The translations under genes and the position numbers were made by a program. The notes beneath the pieces were generated by a model, which was not told where the DNA came from, searched no databases, and worked only from the letters and a program-made list of their open reading frames with translations. From an uncultured Candidatus Saccharibacteria bacterium (GTDB lineage: Bacteria > Patescibacteria > Saccharimonadia > Saccharimonadales > CAMLKC01), in NCBI GenBank assembly GCA_946479025.1, contig CAMLDM010000007.1:1-33901 (forward strand): a stretch of DNA of 33,901 nt, read 5' to 3'. Shown here piece after piece: positions 5,857 through 12,501 of this stretch. Positions within the stretch are counted from its first letter, which is position 1, and every line of letters starts with the position of its first letter.

Positions 5857-7674
5857 TTAGAGACCCTTTATATAGTCGGCCAGGCTATCCAGGGTCACCT
5901 TTTCCTCGCCACCTTGCGTGCGGACGCTCACTTCACGAGCTTCCTTGTCTTTTGGTCCGACAATCAGTTGCACAGGAATCTTCCACGCAGTTGCTTCGCG
6001 GATTTTTTTACCGAGAGATTCGTTGCGGTCGTCACGGGTAAAGCGAAGCTCGTTATATTTCAATGGAGTCATCAGTACAGTTTCAGAGAGAACTTTCTCT
6101 ACCTCCTCGGCATAATCCGTCACTGTATCGTTAATAGTAAGAATGCGTATCTGTTCCGGAGCCAACCAGAATGGAAGCCAGCCGGCAGTTTTTTCCAGCA
6201 AGAACCCCATAAAACGCTCATACGAACCAAGAATGGCACGGTGAATAATAATAGGCGTCTGCTTGTTGCTGTTTTCATCGGCATAAGTAAGTCCCATTCG
6301 CTGCGGAACAAGGATATCAATTTGCGATGTCGCAATCGAATCTTCCTTTCCGAGTACGTTACGGGTTTGCACGTCGATTTTCGGACCGTAAAATGCGGCC
6401 TCACCTTCTACTTCCACGAAATCAGCGCCGAATTCGCGCATAGCTTCGCGAATTGCATCGCCGGCCTCTTCCCATACAGCCCTGTCGCCGCCATATTTAT
6501 CCTTATCGAAGTCAGGCAACGAAAGACGGTACCAGTAATCTTCAATACCCATCGTATCGTATACAGTCTTGAAAAGTTCAAGGACCTTCACGAACTCATC
6601 CTTCAGCTGATCGGGCCGAACATAGATGTGGGAATCATTCTGAGTGATGGGCCCGCGCACCCGGATGAGCCCGCTCAAGGTACCCGACAGCTCTTTGCGA
6701 TAAATCCGCCCGGCTTCAGAGAGACGCAGTGGCAAGTCACGATAGCTGTTAACTATTTTTTCAAAAATCATGTGATGGTGCGGGCAGTTCATCGGCTTCA
6801 GATAAAACGTCTGATCCTCGTCGTCTTTTAACTGGTACATGTCGTCACTGTAGTAGTTCGCATGGCCAGAACGTTGATAGAGGCTTTCGTGCGCCAATAC
6901 TGGCGTCTCTACGTACTGGTATTTGCGCTTTTCCTCTTCTTGGCGCATGTATCGTTCGAGAACTGTTTTAAGGGCCGTACCTCTAGGCATCATAAGTGGG
7001 AGACCGGAACCGACGCTTTCCGACATCATATAAATACCTAGCTCTGGTCCAAGTTTGCGGTGGTCGCGCAACTTGGCTTGTTCCAAGCGTTCCAAATATT
7101 CATCCAGTTCTTCCTGAGTCGCAAACGCCACGCCGTAGAGCCGCTGCATCTGCGGGTTTTTCTCGTTGCCGCGCCAGTACGCGCCGGCTACACGAAGGAG
7201 TTTAAAGGCGCCAACATCTTTGGTATTCGCCACGTGCGGCCCGCGGCAAAGATCAACAAAGTCGCCGTTTTTGTAAAACGACACTTCTTCTACCGCTGCG
7301 TCACCTTCAGCAGTCGTACCAAGTTCCTTAACATCGAGATCTTTCGCGACCGTTGTTCCCGAGCGCTTCAGATCATTCAAAAGCTCTTCTTTATATGGCT
7401 GATGATTCTCTTTTGCCCACTCAATCGCCTGATCGACCGGCATGGTGAAACGTTCGAAATCCTGCGCTTCTGTAATAATCCGGCGCATCGTTTTCTCGAT
7501 TTTGGCGAAGTTCGCCTCGGAAATTTTCTGTTCACCAAGGTCGATATCATAATAAAAACCGTTTTCGACCACCGGCCCTACGCCAAATTTTGCCTCTGGC
7601 CACAGACGCTTTACGGCAGCGGCGGTAATATGTGCCAAACTATGCCGCATCGCGTGAAGTTGTTCGTCGTTCAT
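5857..7674 (-). CDS. thrS: threonine--tRNA ligase lacking the TGS domain
   Basis: 605 residues versus about 640 in E. coli. The N-terminal TGS (N1) domain is missing and the protein starts directly at the editing domain, with HSLAH (11-15) and CRGPH (143-147). Zinc ligands in the catalytic core are C297, H349 and H478. Motif 3 is GSYERFMGFLLE (483-494) and the anticodon-binding domain is about 505-600. Motif 2 is unusual: RVRGPITQNDSHI (338-350) instead of RVRGFTQDDAHI, with one extra residue and Asp to Asn. The start ATG at 7674 follows AAAAAAGGAG. First gene of its operon, behind a T-box-like leader. Confidence 0.97.
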   Translation of the reverse strand: MNDEQLHAMRHSLAHITAAAVKRLWPEAKFGVGPVVENGFYYDIDLGEQKISEANFAKIEKTMRRIITEAQDFERFTMPVDQAIEWAKENHQPYKEELLNDLKRSGTTVAKDLDVKELGTTAEGDAAVEEVSFYKNGDFVDLCRGPHVANTKDVGAFKLLRVAGAYWRGNEKNPQMQRLYGVAFATQEELDEYLERLEQAKLRDHRKLGPELGIYMMSESVGSGLPLMMPRGTALKTVLERYMRQEEEKRKYQYVETPVLAHESLYQRSGHANYYSDDMYQLKDDEDQTFYLKPMNCPHHHMIFEKIVNSYRDLPLRLSEAGRIYRKELSGTLSGLIRVRGPITQNDSHIYVRPDQLKDEFVKVLELFKTVYDTMGIEDYWYRLSLPDFDKDKYGGDRAVWEEAGDAIREAMREFGADFVEVEGEAAFYGPKIDVQTRNVLGKEDSIATSQIDILVPQRMGLTYADENSNKQTPIIIHRAILGSYERFMGFLLEKTAGWLPFWLAPEQIRILTINDTVTDYAEEVEKVLSETVLMTPLKYNELRFTRDDRNESLGKKIREATAWKIPVQLIVGPKDKEAREVSVRTQGGEEKVTLDSLADYIKGL

Positions 7675-7689
7675 ATCGCTCTCCTTTTT

Positions 7690-7870
7690 TAATAATTAAA
7701 AAACATGCGAGATTCGGTTTTAATTTATATTAAATCCGTATATCGCATGTCTCGGACCCTTTTCGGGCGGTTCCACCGGACTTCCTGAATATCAGGCGCT
7801 CGTAATGCCACGTTAACGTACGCCGCAATGCCCACGGAACTCAGCGGATGGTTAGACCGCGTCGTCGCTC
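7690..7870 (-). promoter_or_regulatory. T-box riboswitch (thrS leader)
   Basis: On the minus strand the 7-nt bulge UGGAACC (7775-7769) sits in a small antiterminator: CGG/CCG below it (7778-7776 with 7755-7753) and GCCC/GGGU above it (7768-7765 with 7759-7756, GAAAA loop). UGGA would pair with an uncharged tRNA ending UCCA. The tRNA-Thr at 12183-12258 has discriminator U and an encoded CCA, which fits. A CCUGA-UAU-UCAGG hairpin precedes the antiterminator. Downstream is an intrinsic terminator (8-bp ACAUGCGA/UCGCAUGU, 7743-7750 with 7703-7710, then U5-6) ending before the thrS ATG. Stem I is not clearly resolved. A candidate ACC threonine specifier is in the loop of a GCGG/CCGC hairpin (7844-7860). 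Confidence 0.8.
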
Positions 7871-7876
7871 CCCCTT

Positions 7877-7928
7877 ATCATACAAAACCGCCTCCATTAT
7901 TGCAACGCCCGCCCCTGTCTGATATGAT
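7877..7928. promoter_or_regulatory. divergent promoters sharing one palindromic -35 (thrS / tRNA-Val)
   Basis: TTGCAA at 7900-7905 is its own reverse complement. Leftward, a 17-bp spacer leads to TATGAT (7877-7882) for thrS. Rightward, a 17-bp spacer leads to TATGAT (7923-7928) for tRNA-Val. Both -10 sequences and both spacers are identical in length, so one -35 appears to serve two mutually exclusive promoters. Confidence 0.75.
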
Positions 7929-7940
7929 GTGTGGAGCTGA

Positions 7941-8017
7941 GGGCGATTAGCTCAGCTGGCTAGAGCGCCACATTGACGTTGTGGAGGTCAGAGGTTCGAC
8001 TCCTCTATCGCCCACCA
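7941..8017 (+). tRNA. tRNA-Val (GAC)
   Basis: 77 nt including an encoded CCA. Acceptor GGGCGAT/ATCGCCC, anticodon stem CCACA/TGTGG with loop TTGACGT, anticodon GAC, T arm AGAGG-TTCGACT-CCTCT, discriminator A. Reads GUC/GUU. Expressed from the divergent promoter shared with thrS. No terminator is visible before the next gene's promoter. Confidence 0.97.
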
Positions 8018-8026
8018 AGTTGCAAA

Positions 8027-8055
8027 TTGACTTAGTGCCTATTTTATGGTACTAT
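8027..8055 (+). promoter_or_regulatory. promoter of the duplicated-domain protein gene
   Basis: TTGACT (8027-8032), 17-bp spacer, TACTAT (8050-8055), then exactly 6 nt to the ATG at 8062. The predicted first transcribed base is the A of the start codon. Confidence 0.75.
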
Positions 8056-8061
8056 TTTTTT

Positions 8062-9237
8062 ATGTCGGACCCCGAAAAACAAACACCGCAACTGCCGAAA
8101 ATCGACTTCAATGAACCTGGCCTTCTTGAAGAATCGGTGATGCCTTACGACAAGCAGCGTCAAGTGATAGAAGCTGCCATAGGCGACGCGCTCACAAATA
8201 CATTTGAAAAGAACGGTGAATTTGCTACTACAAATGACAAGGGACAGGACGAACTCCACCTGCGCGTTCCTTTCCGAGGCGGCGACGCACCTGTAACTGT
8301 CACACGCGAATTGGATAAAGAAGGAAAACGTACAGCCTACCTTGAATTTGGAGATGGCTGGAAGAATTACTGGAAATACGAAGATGGCCCCGACCAAGCC
8401 GGACAGCTCACTCCCTGCACAAAGGATCCTGAGACGGGCGAATTCGTACCCCGACAGAAAAAGCGGGATAGCACCTACGACCCTACTAGTGATTATGAGG
8501 TGGCATTTTGGGGCAAGCCCTGGGTAAACAACCTAAATAACGGCCGGCCGGAACTTCCTAAAAGCCCCTCTCGCATTAAAAAGCTCGGCAAGTCGGTTTT
8601 GGGTCGCCTCGGGCGAGCTCCTAGATCAAAGGCCGGGACCGTCAGACCGGCCGAGACAGAACTCCAACTACAACCGGCAGCTGCTGATTCTACAGAGCAA
8701 CCAACCCCCCATTCCCCCGAGTGGGCAAAAGACGGTAAGTTGCAGCATGAACGTCGCACGAAACTAGAGAACGGCCTGGGTGAAGTTTTAACCCTTGCGT
8801 TCGACGGATACGAGAAATACGTAAGTGAACCGAATAGCGAAGGGATAGACCAGCTGACTCTTCGCGTATCCTACCGCGGAAGAAGCGAGGCATTGTTTAG
8901 CTGCGCACGTAAAACTCATCCAGACGAAGCAGATAAAAAGAACCATCGAACCGTGCTGATGGCACTACGGCACAAACAAGACGGTGAGAAGTATTGGCGA
9001 TTTGACGACTGGGAAGATGGGGACGGTAAGCGAATCAGTCATCTCATACCAATGCAGCCTTCCCCAGAGCATGGTAGGGGCGCTCTTGTTCCTAAGCGCT
9101 CGCCTGAGCCGGGGCCTGGAAATCCATACGATCCAAATAGTGATTACGAAGTAGCAAACGATATAGAGCACTACCTTCTTAATAACTTCAAGGGTGAGCC
9201 TGTTAAGCCAAATAAGGCCGACAGAAAGAAAAGATAA
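8062..9237 (+). CDS. hypothetical protein with an internally duplicated ~120-residue domain
   Basis: 391 residues from ATG 8062; longer in-frame starts would run into tRNA-Val. There is no signal peptide or membrane segment. The protein is hydrophilic, probably cytoplasmic. Residues about 31-155 and 231-375 repeat each other: an N-terminal helix (VIEAAIGDALTNTF and LENGLGEVLTLAF), DELHLRVPFRG and DQLTLRVSYRG, NYWKYEDG and KYWRFDDW, then YDPTSDYEVA and YDPNSDYEVA. A basic Pro/Ala-rich linker (about 165-225) separates them. I recognise no family. The promoter predicts a leaderless mRNA. An AT-rich hairpin at 9261-9288 may end the transcript. Confidence 0.85.
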   Translation: MSDPEKQTPQLPKIDFNEPGLLEESVMPYDKQRQVIEAAIGDALTNTFEKNGEFATTNDKGQDELHLRVPFRGGDAPVTVTRELDKEGKRTAYLEFGDGWKNYWKYEDGPDQAGQLTPCTKDPETGEFVPRQKKRDSTYDPTSDYEVAFWGKPWVNNLNNGRPELPKSPSRIKKLGKSVLGRLGRAPRSKAGTVRPAETELQLQPAAADSTEQPTPHSPEWAKDGKLQHERRTKLENGLGEVLTLAFDGYEKYVSEPNSEGIDQLTLRVSYRGRSEALFSCARKTHPDEADKKNHRTVLMALRHKQDGEKYWRFDDWEDGDGKRISHLIPMQPSPEHGRGALVPKRSPEPGPGNPYDPNSDYEVANDIEHYLLNNFKGEPVKPNKADRKKR

Positions 9238-9260
9238 AGGCCCTAAGACTTTTTGGAGCC

Positions 9261-9288
9261 GCTTTTATCCCCATAAATAAAAGCTTTT
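9261..9288 (+). terminator. weak candidate terminator
   Basis: 8-bp stem GCTTTTAT (9261-9268) with ATAAAAGC (9277-9284), 8-nt loop, then TTTT. The AT-rich stem makes it a modest candidate. Confidence 0.4.
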
Positions 9289-9358
9289 CCACGTGGTATT
9301 TCATCTTATTTTCTCTTATTTTACGTCATGAATGATATATTCCACTCTTGGCCTACGA

Positions 9359-9387
9359 TTGACTTTTTATAGCACTTATGCTAATAT
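9359..9387 (+). promoter_or_regulatory. promoter of the 39-residue small ORF
   Basis: TTGACT (9359-9364), 17-bp spacer, TAATAT (9382-9387), then exactly 6 nt to ATG 9394. This is the same geometry as the promoter at 8027-8055. Confidence 0.7.
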
Positions 9388-9393
9388 AAATCC

Positions 9394-9513
9394 ATGGGTA
9401 AAAACCAGAATATATCACCGTCAGCACTCGAAAAAGTATCACTGTCATTTGAATATGATGTTTCATGGCGGGACGCTAAAAAAGCAGTCCGCATTCGCAC
9501 GCATAAAGAATAG
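9394..9513 (+). CDS. small basic 39-residue protein, predicted leaderless
   Basis: The reading frame ATG 9394 to TAG 9511-9513 encodes 39 residues starting MGKNQNISPSALEKVSLSF and ending RIRTHKE. It lies between its own strong promoter and a perfect 13-bp terminator hairpin, so the unit is precisely one small gene. It has net positive charge and no membrane segment. No family recognised. The reading could be wrong if this is instead a small RNA of about 175 nt, but promoter start and ATG coincide exactly. Confidence 0.65.
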   Translation: MGKNQNISPSALEKVSLSFEYDVSWRDAKKAVRIRTHKE

Positions 9514-9535
9514 CTGCCTCGTAATGCAGCGGCTC

Positions 9536-9570
9536 AATTCACCTCTTAGGATAAGAGGTGAATTTTTATT
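9536..9570 (+). terminator. intrinsic terminator of the small-ORF unit
   Basis: Perfect 13-bp stem (9536-9548 with 9552-9564), GGA loop, T tract. No other gene lies between the 39-residue ORF and this site. Confidence 0.9.
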
Positions 9571-9630
9571 CCCCACTTTTTACCAGGTTTTCCACTAGCA
9601 TTTTAAATAGCGTTATGACAATATATAGAT

Positions 9631-10098
9631 ATGTTTTGCATAAACTGTTTTCACAAGAACACGAACGTTGCCAATTCCCGCCCTCATAAAAAACAAGCCG
9701 CCATCTGGCGGCGACGGACCTGCAGAAACTGCGGGGTGACTTTTACTACATATGAACGCCCGTCTCTTGCCGACAACAAGCCCGTCATGCTCCCCGGCGG
9801 CAAAACCGGCACATTCAACCTGGGCAAGCTTATTATCAGCATCTCAAAGGCCTTCACGCACGACCCAAGGGAAGCCGAATATAACGCATTGTGGCTTGCT
9901 CAAACTGTTGAAGATACCCTTTCAACACAGAGGAGAACGGTAACGCCGGAAGACATCGCAGCAACCGCCCATGCCGTACTAAAACGTTTCGATGAAATAT
10001 CAGCAGTCCAGTATGCCGCCCGACATCAACTTATTACTTCAACTCGGAAGCGCGGACGTCCTTCTTGGCGCGAGCACGAGCCACCGAAGCAACAGTAG
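9631..10098 (+). CDS. nrdR: transcriptional repressor NrdR
   Basis: 155 residues, the family norm. A zinc ribbon with C3, C6, C31 and C34 is followed by the NSRP and RRRTCRNCG segments. An ATP-cone domain lies at about 47-135 (PVMLPGGKTGTFNLGKL onwards). NrdR represses ribonucleotide reductase genes in response to ATP/dATP. The start ATG 9631 has no clear Shine-Dalgarno site; the AT-rich TATGACAATATATAG just before it may hold a -10, which would again be leaderless. The last 65 bp overlap the convergent glycosyltransferase gene. No terminator is visible. C-terminal extension is basic. Confidence 0.95.
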   Translation: MFCINCFHKNTNVANSRPHKKQAAIWRRRTCRNCGVTFTTYERPSLADNKPVMLPGGKTGTFNLGKLIISISKAFTHDPREAEYNALWLAQTVEDTLSTQRRTVTPEDIAATAHAVLKRFDEISAVQYAARHQLITSTRKRGRPSWREHEPPKQQ

Positions 10099-11704
10099 CC
10101 TTCTCTGTCACGTCAAACTTATCGAGGTATTTTCCAAGAAGAAGATGTGTTTGTGCATTAAAGGCCGACGCGGCACTATAGACAATCGCGGTAACTGGCA
10201 TGAGCCCCCACTGCAACAGCATCCAAAGCGTTCGGCGGCGCTTGTAACGCGCTGGACGAGGCGGCAGCATCTTAAAGCCCATAAACACCGTTATCAGGAG
10301 GCCGATCATTGCAACTTGCTGAACGCGACTGATTACTTCCGGTAATTGGTGTGCTGAGATGTCACGCGCCGCCTGGCTGTTAATAAGCAGAGGTACCCAG
10401 CCTCCTACAGCAACAAGCACGGAGATACTCGCAAGCGTAACATGACCGTCCAAAAGACGTAGGAATCGCGCCAAGCCCCCACCAAGCGGCACATTACGGT
10501 GACGCGAAAAAATACGCACTGCAGCATACGGGATATCGGAGGCGCCATATGCCCAGCGCCGCAGCTGGATGAACTGCGCCTTAAGCGTACGGCGGTATGT
10601 ATCGGCAAGCACAGCATCCTGATAAATTGGTACGTAAATCGGCGTTACCGAGTAATTACCACCAAAGTAGAAATAGCTTCTCCAGTATTGGTGTCCATCT
10701 TCAACAATCGAGCGGGTGCTCCAGAAATCCATTCCTACAAGCGCCTGCATGGGCTGTGAGTGCGAAGCAAAATTACGAAGTGTATGCGGCCGCATTGAAC
10801 TGATGATATTCCAAAATGAGTTACCTGTAGCTAAAACACGCATCGGCGCCGGCACGTCCCAAATGTTGTTCAAGAACAATGAAACGGGCTGGTACGACAA
10901 GTGCTGCCGGTCTTCGTGGACGATGTACTCATATGCTACATAATCAAAATACGAAGCATGCGGGCGATTGTCGCAGTCAAGCGTCGTGACTATCACATTG
11001 CTAAAGTCAATGCGCTGATCGCTCAGCCAATCTTTCAGGAAACGTCCCGCATACGTGATGTTTCCACCCTTGCCCGCCACTTCGTTCGGCATGTCTTTCG
11101 GATGCTCAACAACGTGAAACGCCTTGAGTTTATCACCGAATTTTTTTTGCAGCGCCAGGGCGGTCTTTTTTATCCCCGAGCCACCCCTTTCTTCATAGGT
11201 TAGTACCAGTACGAGCTTGCCGTTATCGTACGTTGAATCAACCACCGACTGAATCGTCGGCTCAATAACTTCATATGCTTCATTGTAAGCCGCGATGATC
11301 ACGGCGTTGTACAGTTTTGACGGCTTTGGAAATGCCGCCGGATTGGCAGCGGCCAGGCGAAGATTTTCTTTGTGCGCCTCAAACCCGAATCCAGTTGATC
11401 GAGCATGCTCCTCTTTTTTATAGCTTGCCACCGGGTCCTCCAGCTGCTGCAAGCGAGCGTGCCAGTCTACTCGTTGAGCCTTGTTAAGTCGAGCACGGCC
11501 CGTAATGGTGTGCCGGGCAATACCGACAGCCTTCACTAGCACCGTGATAATAAGTAGTAGCAGATATATCGCCGCGGCAAGCGGACTGAAGAACGACAGC
11601 ACCACGAGAAGAATCAACATGCCGTAACTCAAAAGAGCCGGAAGCATCTCAAAAAAACGATAGGTCCTCGTCCGCTTTCCCAGAGGCAATTCAAGATCTA
11701 TCAT
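10034..11704 (-). CDS. membrane-bound family 2 glycosyltransferase
   Basis: 556 residues. Two membrane segments at about 20-62, a GT-A catalytic domain at about 130-400 and further membrane segments at about 430-520. Visible motifs are IIAAYNE (136-142), TLDCDNRP (DxD-like), IVEDGHQYW (ED) and QLRRWAYG (QxxRW), the set of processive GT2 enzymes related to cellulose/hyaluronan synthases. It probably makes or exports a cell-surface glycan; the sugar cannot be told. Follows the small membrane protein by 4 nt, so likely one operon. Its C-terminus overlaps nrdR end-to-end by 65 bp. Confidence 0.9.
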   Translation of the reverse strand: MIDLELPLGKRTRTYRFFEMLPALLSYGMLILLVVLSFFSPLAAAIYLLLLIITVLVKAVGIARHTITGRARLNKAQRVDWHARLQQLEDPVASYKKEEHARSTGFGFEAHKENLRLAAANPAAFPKPSKLYNAVIIAAYNEAYEVIEPTIQSVVDSTYDNGKLVLVLTYEERGGSGIKKTALALQKKFGDKLKAFHVVEHPKDMPNEVAGKGGNITYAGRFLKDWLSDQRIDFSNVIVTTLDCDNRPHASYFDYVAYEYIVHEDRQHLSYQPVSLFLNNIWDVPAPMRVLATGNSFWNIISSMRPHTLRNFASHSQPMQALVGMDFWSTRSIVEDGHQYWRSYFYFGGNYSVTPIYVPIYQDAVLADTYRRTLKAQFIQLRRWAYGASDIPYAAVRIFSRHRNVPLGGGLARFLRLLDGHVTLASISVLVAVGGWVPLLINSQAARDISAHQLPEVISRVQQVAMIGLLITVFMGFKMLPPRPARYKRRRTLWMLLQWGLMPVTAIVYSAASAFNAQTHLLLGKYLDKFDVTEKATVASVARARAKKDVRASELK

Positions 11705-11708
11705 AAGG

Positions 11709-12083
11709 TTATAAGAAAGCTACCTTAAGAACTGCGTGAGCAATAAAGAAAGCAACAACGATCAGAAGCACGCTGAGCCATGCAAAACCCAAAGCAATTT
11801 CACGACGCCCTTGAACGTACAGCTTCACGATAAGCGCAGTATGCACCACGCCCACCAATACACCGAACATGGCAAACGTGATCAAATAATACCATTTATC
11901 CCTATAAAAACTCGTATCGCCATACGCCGTATAGTGAACCGCAACCTGTAGGTCGCTTGGCCGCAACGACAGCCCGACGTACCCGCAATATACTACGCAC
12001 AGCACAATAAGCAGCACAATAAGCGCTGTTGCAACCCGATCGCTCAGTACGGCTTTTATAGATGTCGTGAGATTCGTCGTCAT
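11709..12083 (-). CDS. small membrane protein, partner of the glycosyltransferase
   Basis: 124 residues with three predicted membrane segments (about 17-38, 65-87 and 97-121) and a short loop with YGDTSFYRDKWYY. No recognised family. The ATG 12083 is 13 nt after the CCA end of tRNA-Gly and uses AGGAG that begins at the last A of that CCA. It is 4 nt before the glycosyltransferase start. Co-transcription with the tRNAs is likely because no terminator or good promoter lies between them. Confidence 0.75.
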   Translation of the reverse strand: MTTNLTTSIKAVLSDRVATALIVLLIVLCVVYCGYVGLSLRPSDLQVAVHYTAYGDTSFYRDKWYYLITFAMFGVLVGVVHTALIVKLYVQGRREIALGFAWLSVLLIVVAFFIAHAVLKVAFL

Positions 12084-12096
12084 AATTTATAGCTCC

Positions 12097-12171
12097 TGGT
12101 GCGGGTACAGAGAATCGAACTCTGCGCTCAACCTTGGGAAGGTTGCATATTAGCCACTATACGATACCCGC
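12097..12171 (-). tRNA. tRNA-Gly (TCC)
   Basis: 75 nt with encoded CCA. Acceptor GCGGGTA/TACCCGC, anticodon stem CAACC/GGTTG with loop TTCCCAA, anticodon TCC, T arm CAGAG-TTCGATT-CTCTG. Lies 11 nt downstream of tRNA-Thr and 13 nt upstream of a coding gene on the same strand. Confidence 0.96.
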
Positions 12172-12182
12172 GCATCGCAATA

Positions 12183-12258
12183 TGGAGCCGCTGACCGGAT
12201 TTGAACCGGTGACCTACGCTTTACGAAAGCGCCGCTCTACCAGCTGAGCTACAGCGGC
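12183..12258 (-). tRNA. tRNA-Thr (CGT)
   Basis: 76 nt with encoded CCA. Acceptor GCCGCTG/CAGCGGC, anticodon loop TTCGTAA, anticodon CGT, T arm ACCGG-TTCAAAT-CCGGT, discriminator U. The 3' end UCCA matches the UGGA bulge of the thrS leader, although a tRNA-Thr with another anticodon may be the real ligand. Confidence 0.96.
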
Positions 12259-12280
12259 ATATCCCTTGTGGATCCTAGCT

Positions 12281-12286
12281 ATTATA
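12281..12286 (-). promoter_or_regulatory. -10 box of the tRNA-Thr/tRNA-Gly/glycosyltransferase unit
   Basis: TATAAT on the minus strand, 22 nt before tRNA-Thr. The -35 at 17 nt is poor (TTATTT-like). Confidence 0.6.
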
Positions 12287-12313
12287 GCACCCGCCGAGGC
12301 GAAAATAAAACTG

Positions 12314-12342
12314 TTGCCACTGGGGTGGAAAACTGGTATTAT
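12314..12342 (+). promoter_or_regulatory. tRNA-Asp promoter
   Basis: TTGCCA (12314-12319), 17-bp spacer, TATTAT (12337-12342). Predicted start near 12349, about 17 nt before the mature tRNA. Confidence 0.75.
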
Positions 12343-12365
12343 GTTGGGAGCTGAAACGCCCGCAT

Positions 12366-12441
12366 GCGCTCGTAGTGAAGGGGTTATCACGCCTCCCTGT
12401 CACGGAGGAGATCGCCGGTTCAAATCCGGTCGAGCGCGCCA
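12366..12441 (+). tRNA. tRNA-Asp (GTC)
   Basis: 76 nt with encoded CCA. Acceptor GCGCTCG/CGAGCGC, anticodon stem CCTCC/GGAGG with loop CTGTCAC, anticodon GTC, T arm GCCGG-TTCAAAT-CCGGT, discriminator G as usual for tRNA-Asp. Confidence 0.97.
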
Positions 12442-12453
12442 TAGAAATCATCC

Positions 12454-12480
12454 AAAAGAAGTCGAGTGGGCTTCTTTTTG
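12454..12480 (+). terminator. terminator after tRNA-Asp
   Basis: 8-bp stem AAAAGAAG (12454-12461) with CTTCTTTT (12471-12478) and a T run. It overlaps the region where the -35 of the next gene should be. Confidence 0.65.
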
Positions 12481-12488
12481 TTTTATGT

Positions 12489-12494
12489 TACTAT
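12489..12494 (+). promoter_or_regulatory. -10 box of the HAD phosphatase gene
   Basis: TACTAT, 7 nt before the ATG at 12502. No good -35, as expected from its overlap with the tRNA terminator. Confidence 0.45.
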
Positions 12495-12501
12495 CTAGTA
12501 C

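Noticed and set aside
5914..6831. 305-residue plus-strand ORF
   Set aside because: Antisense to thrS; its translation has no recognisable motif.
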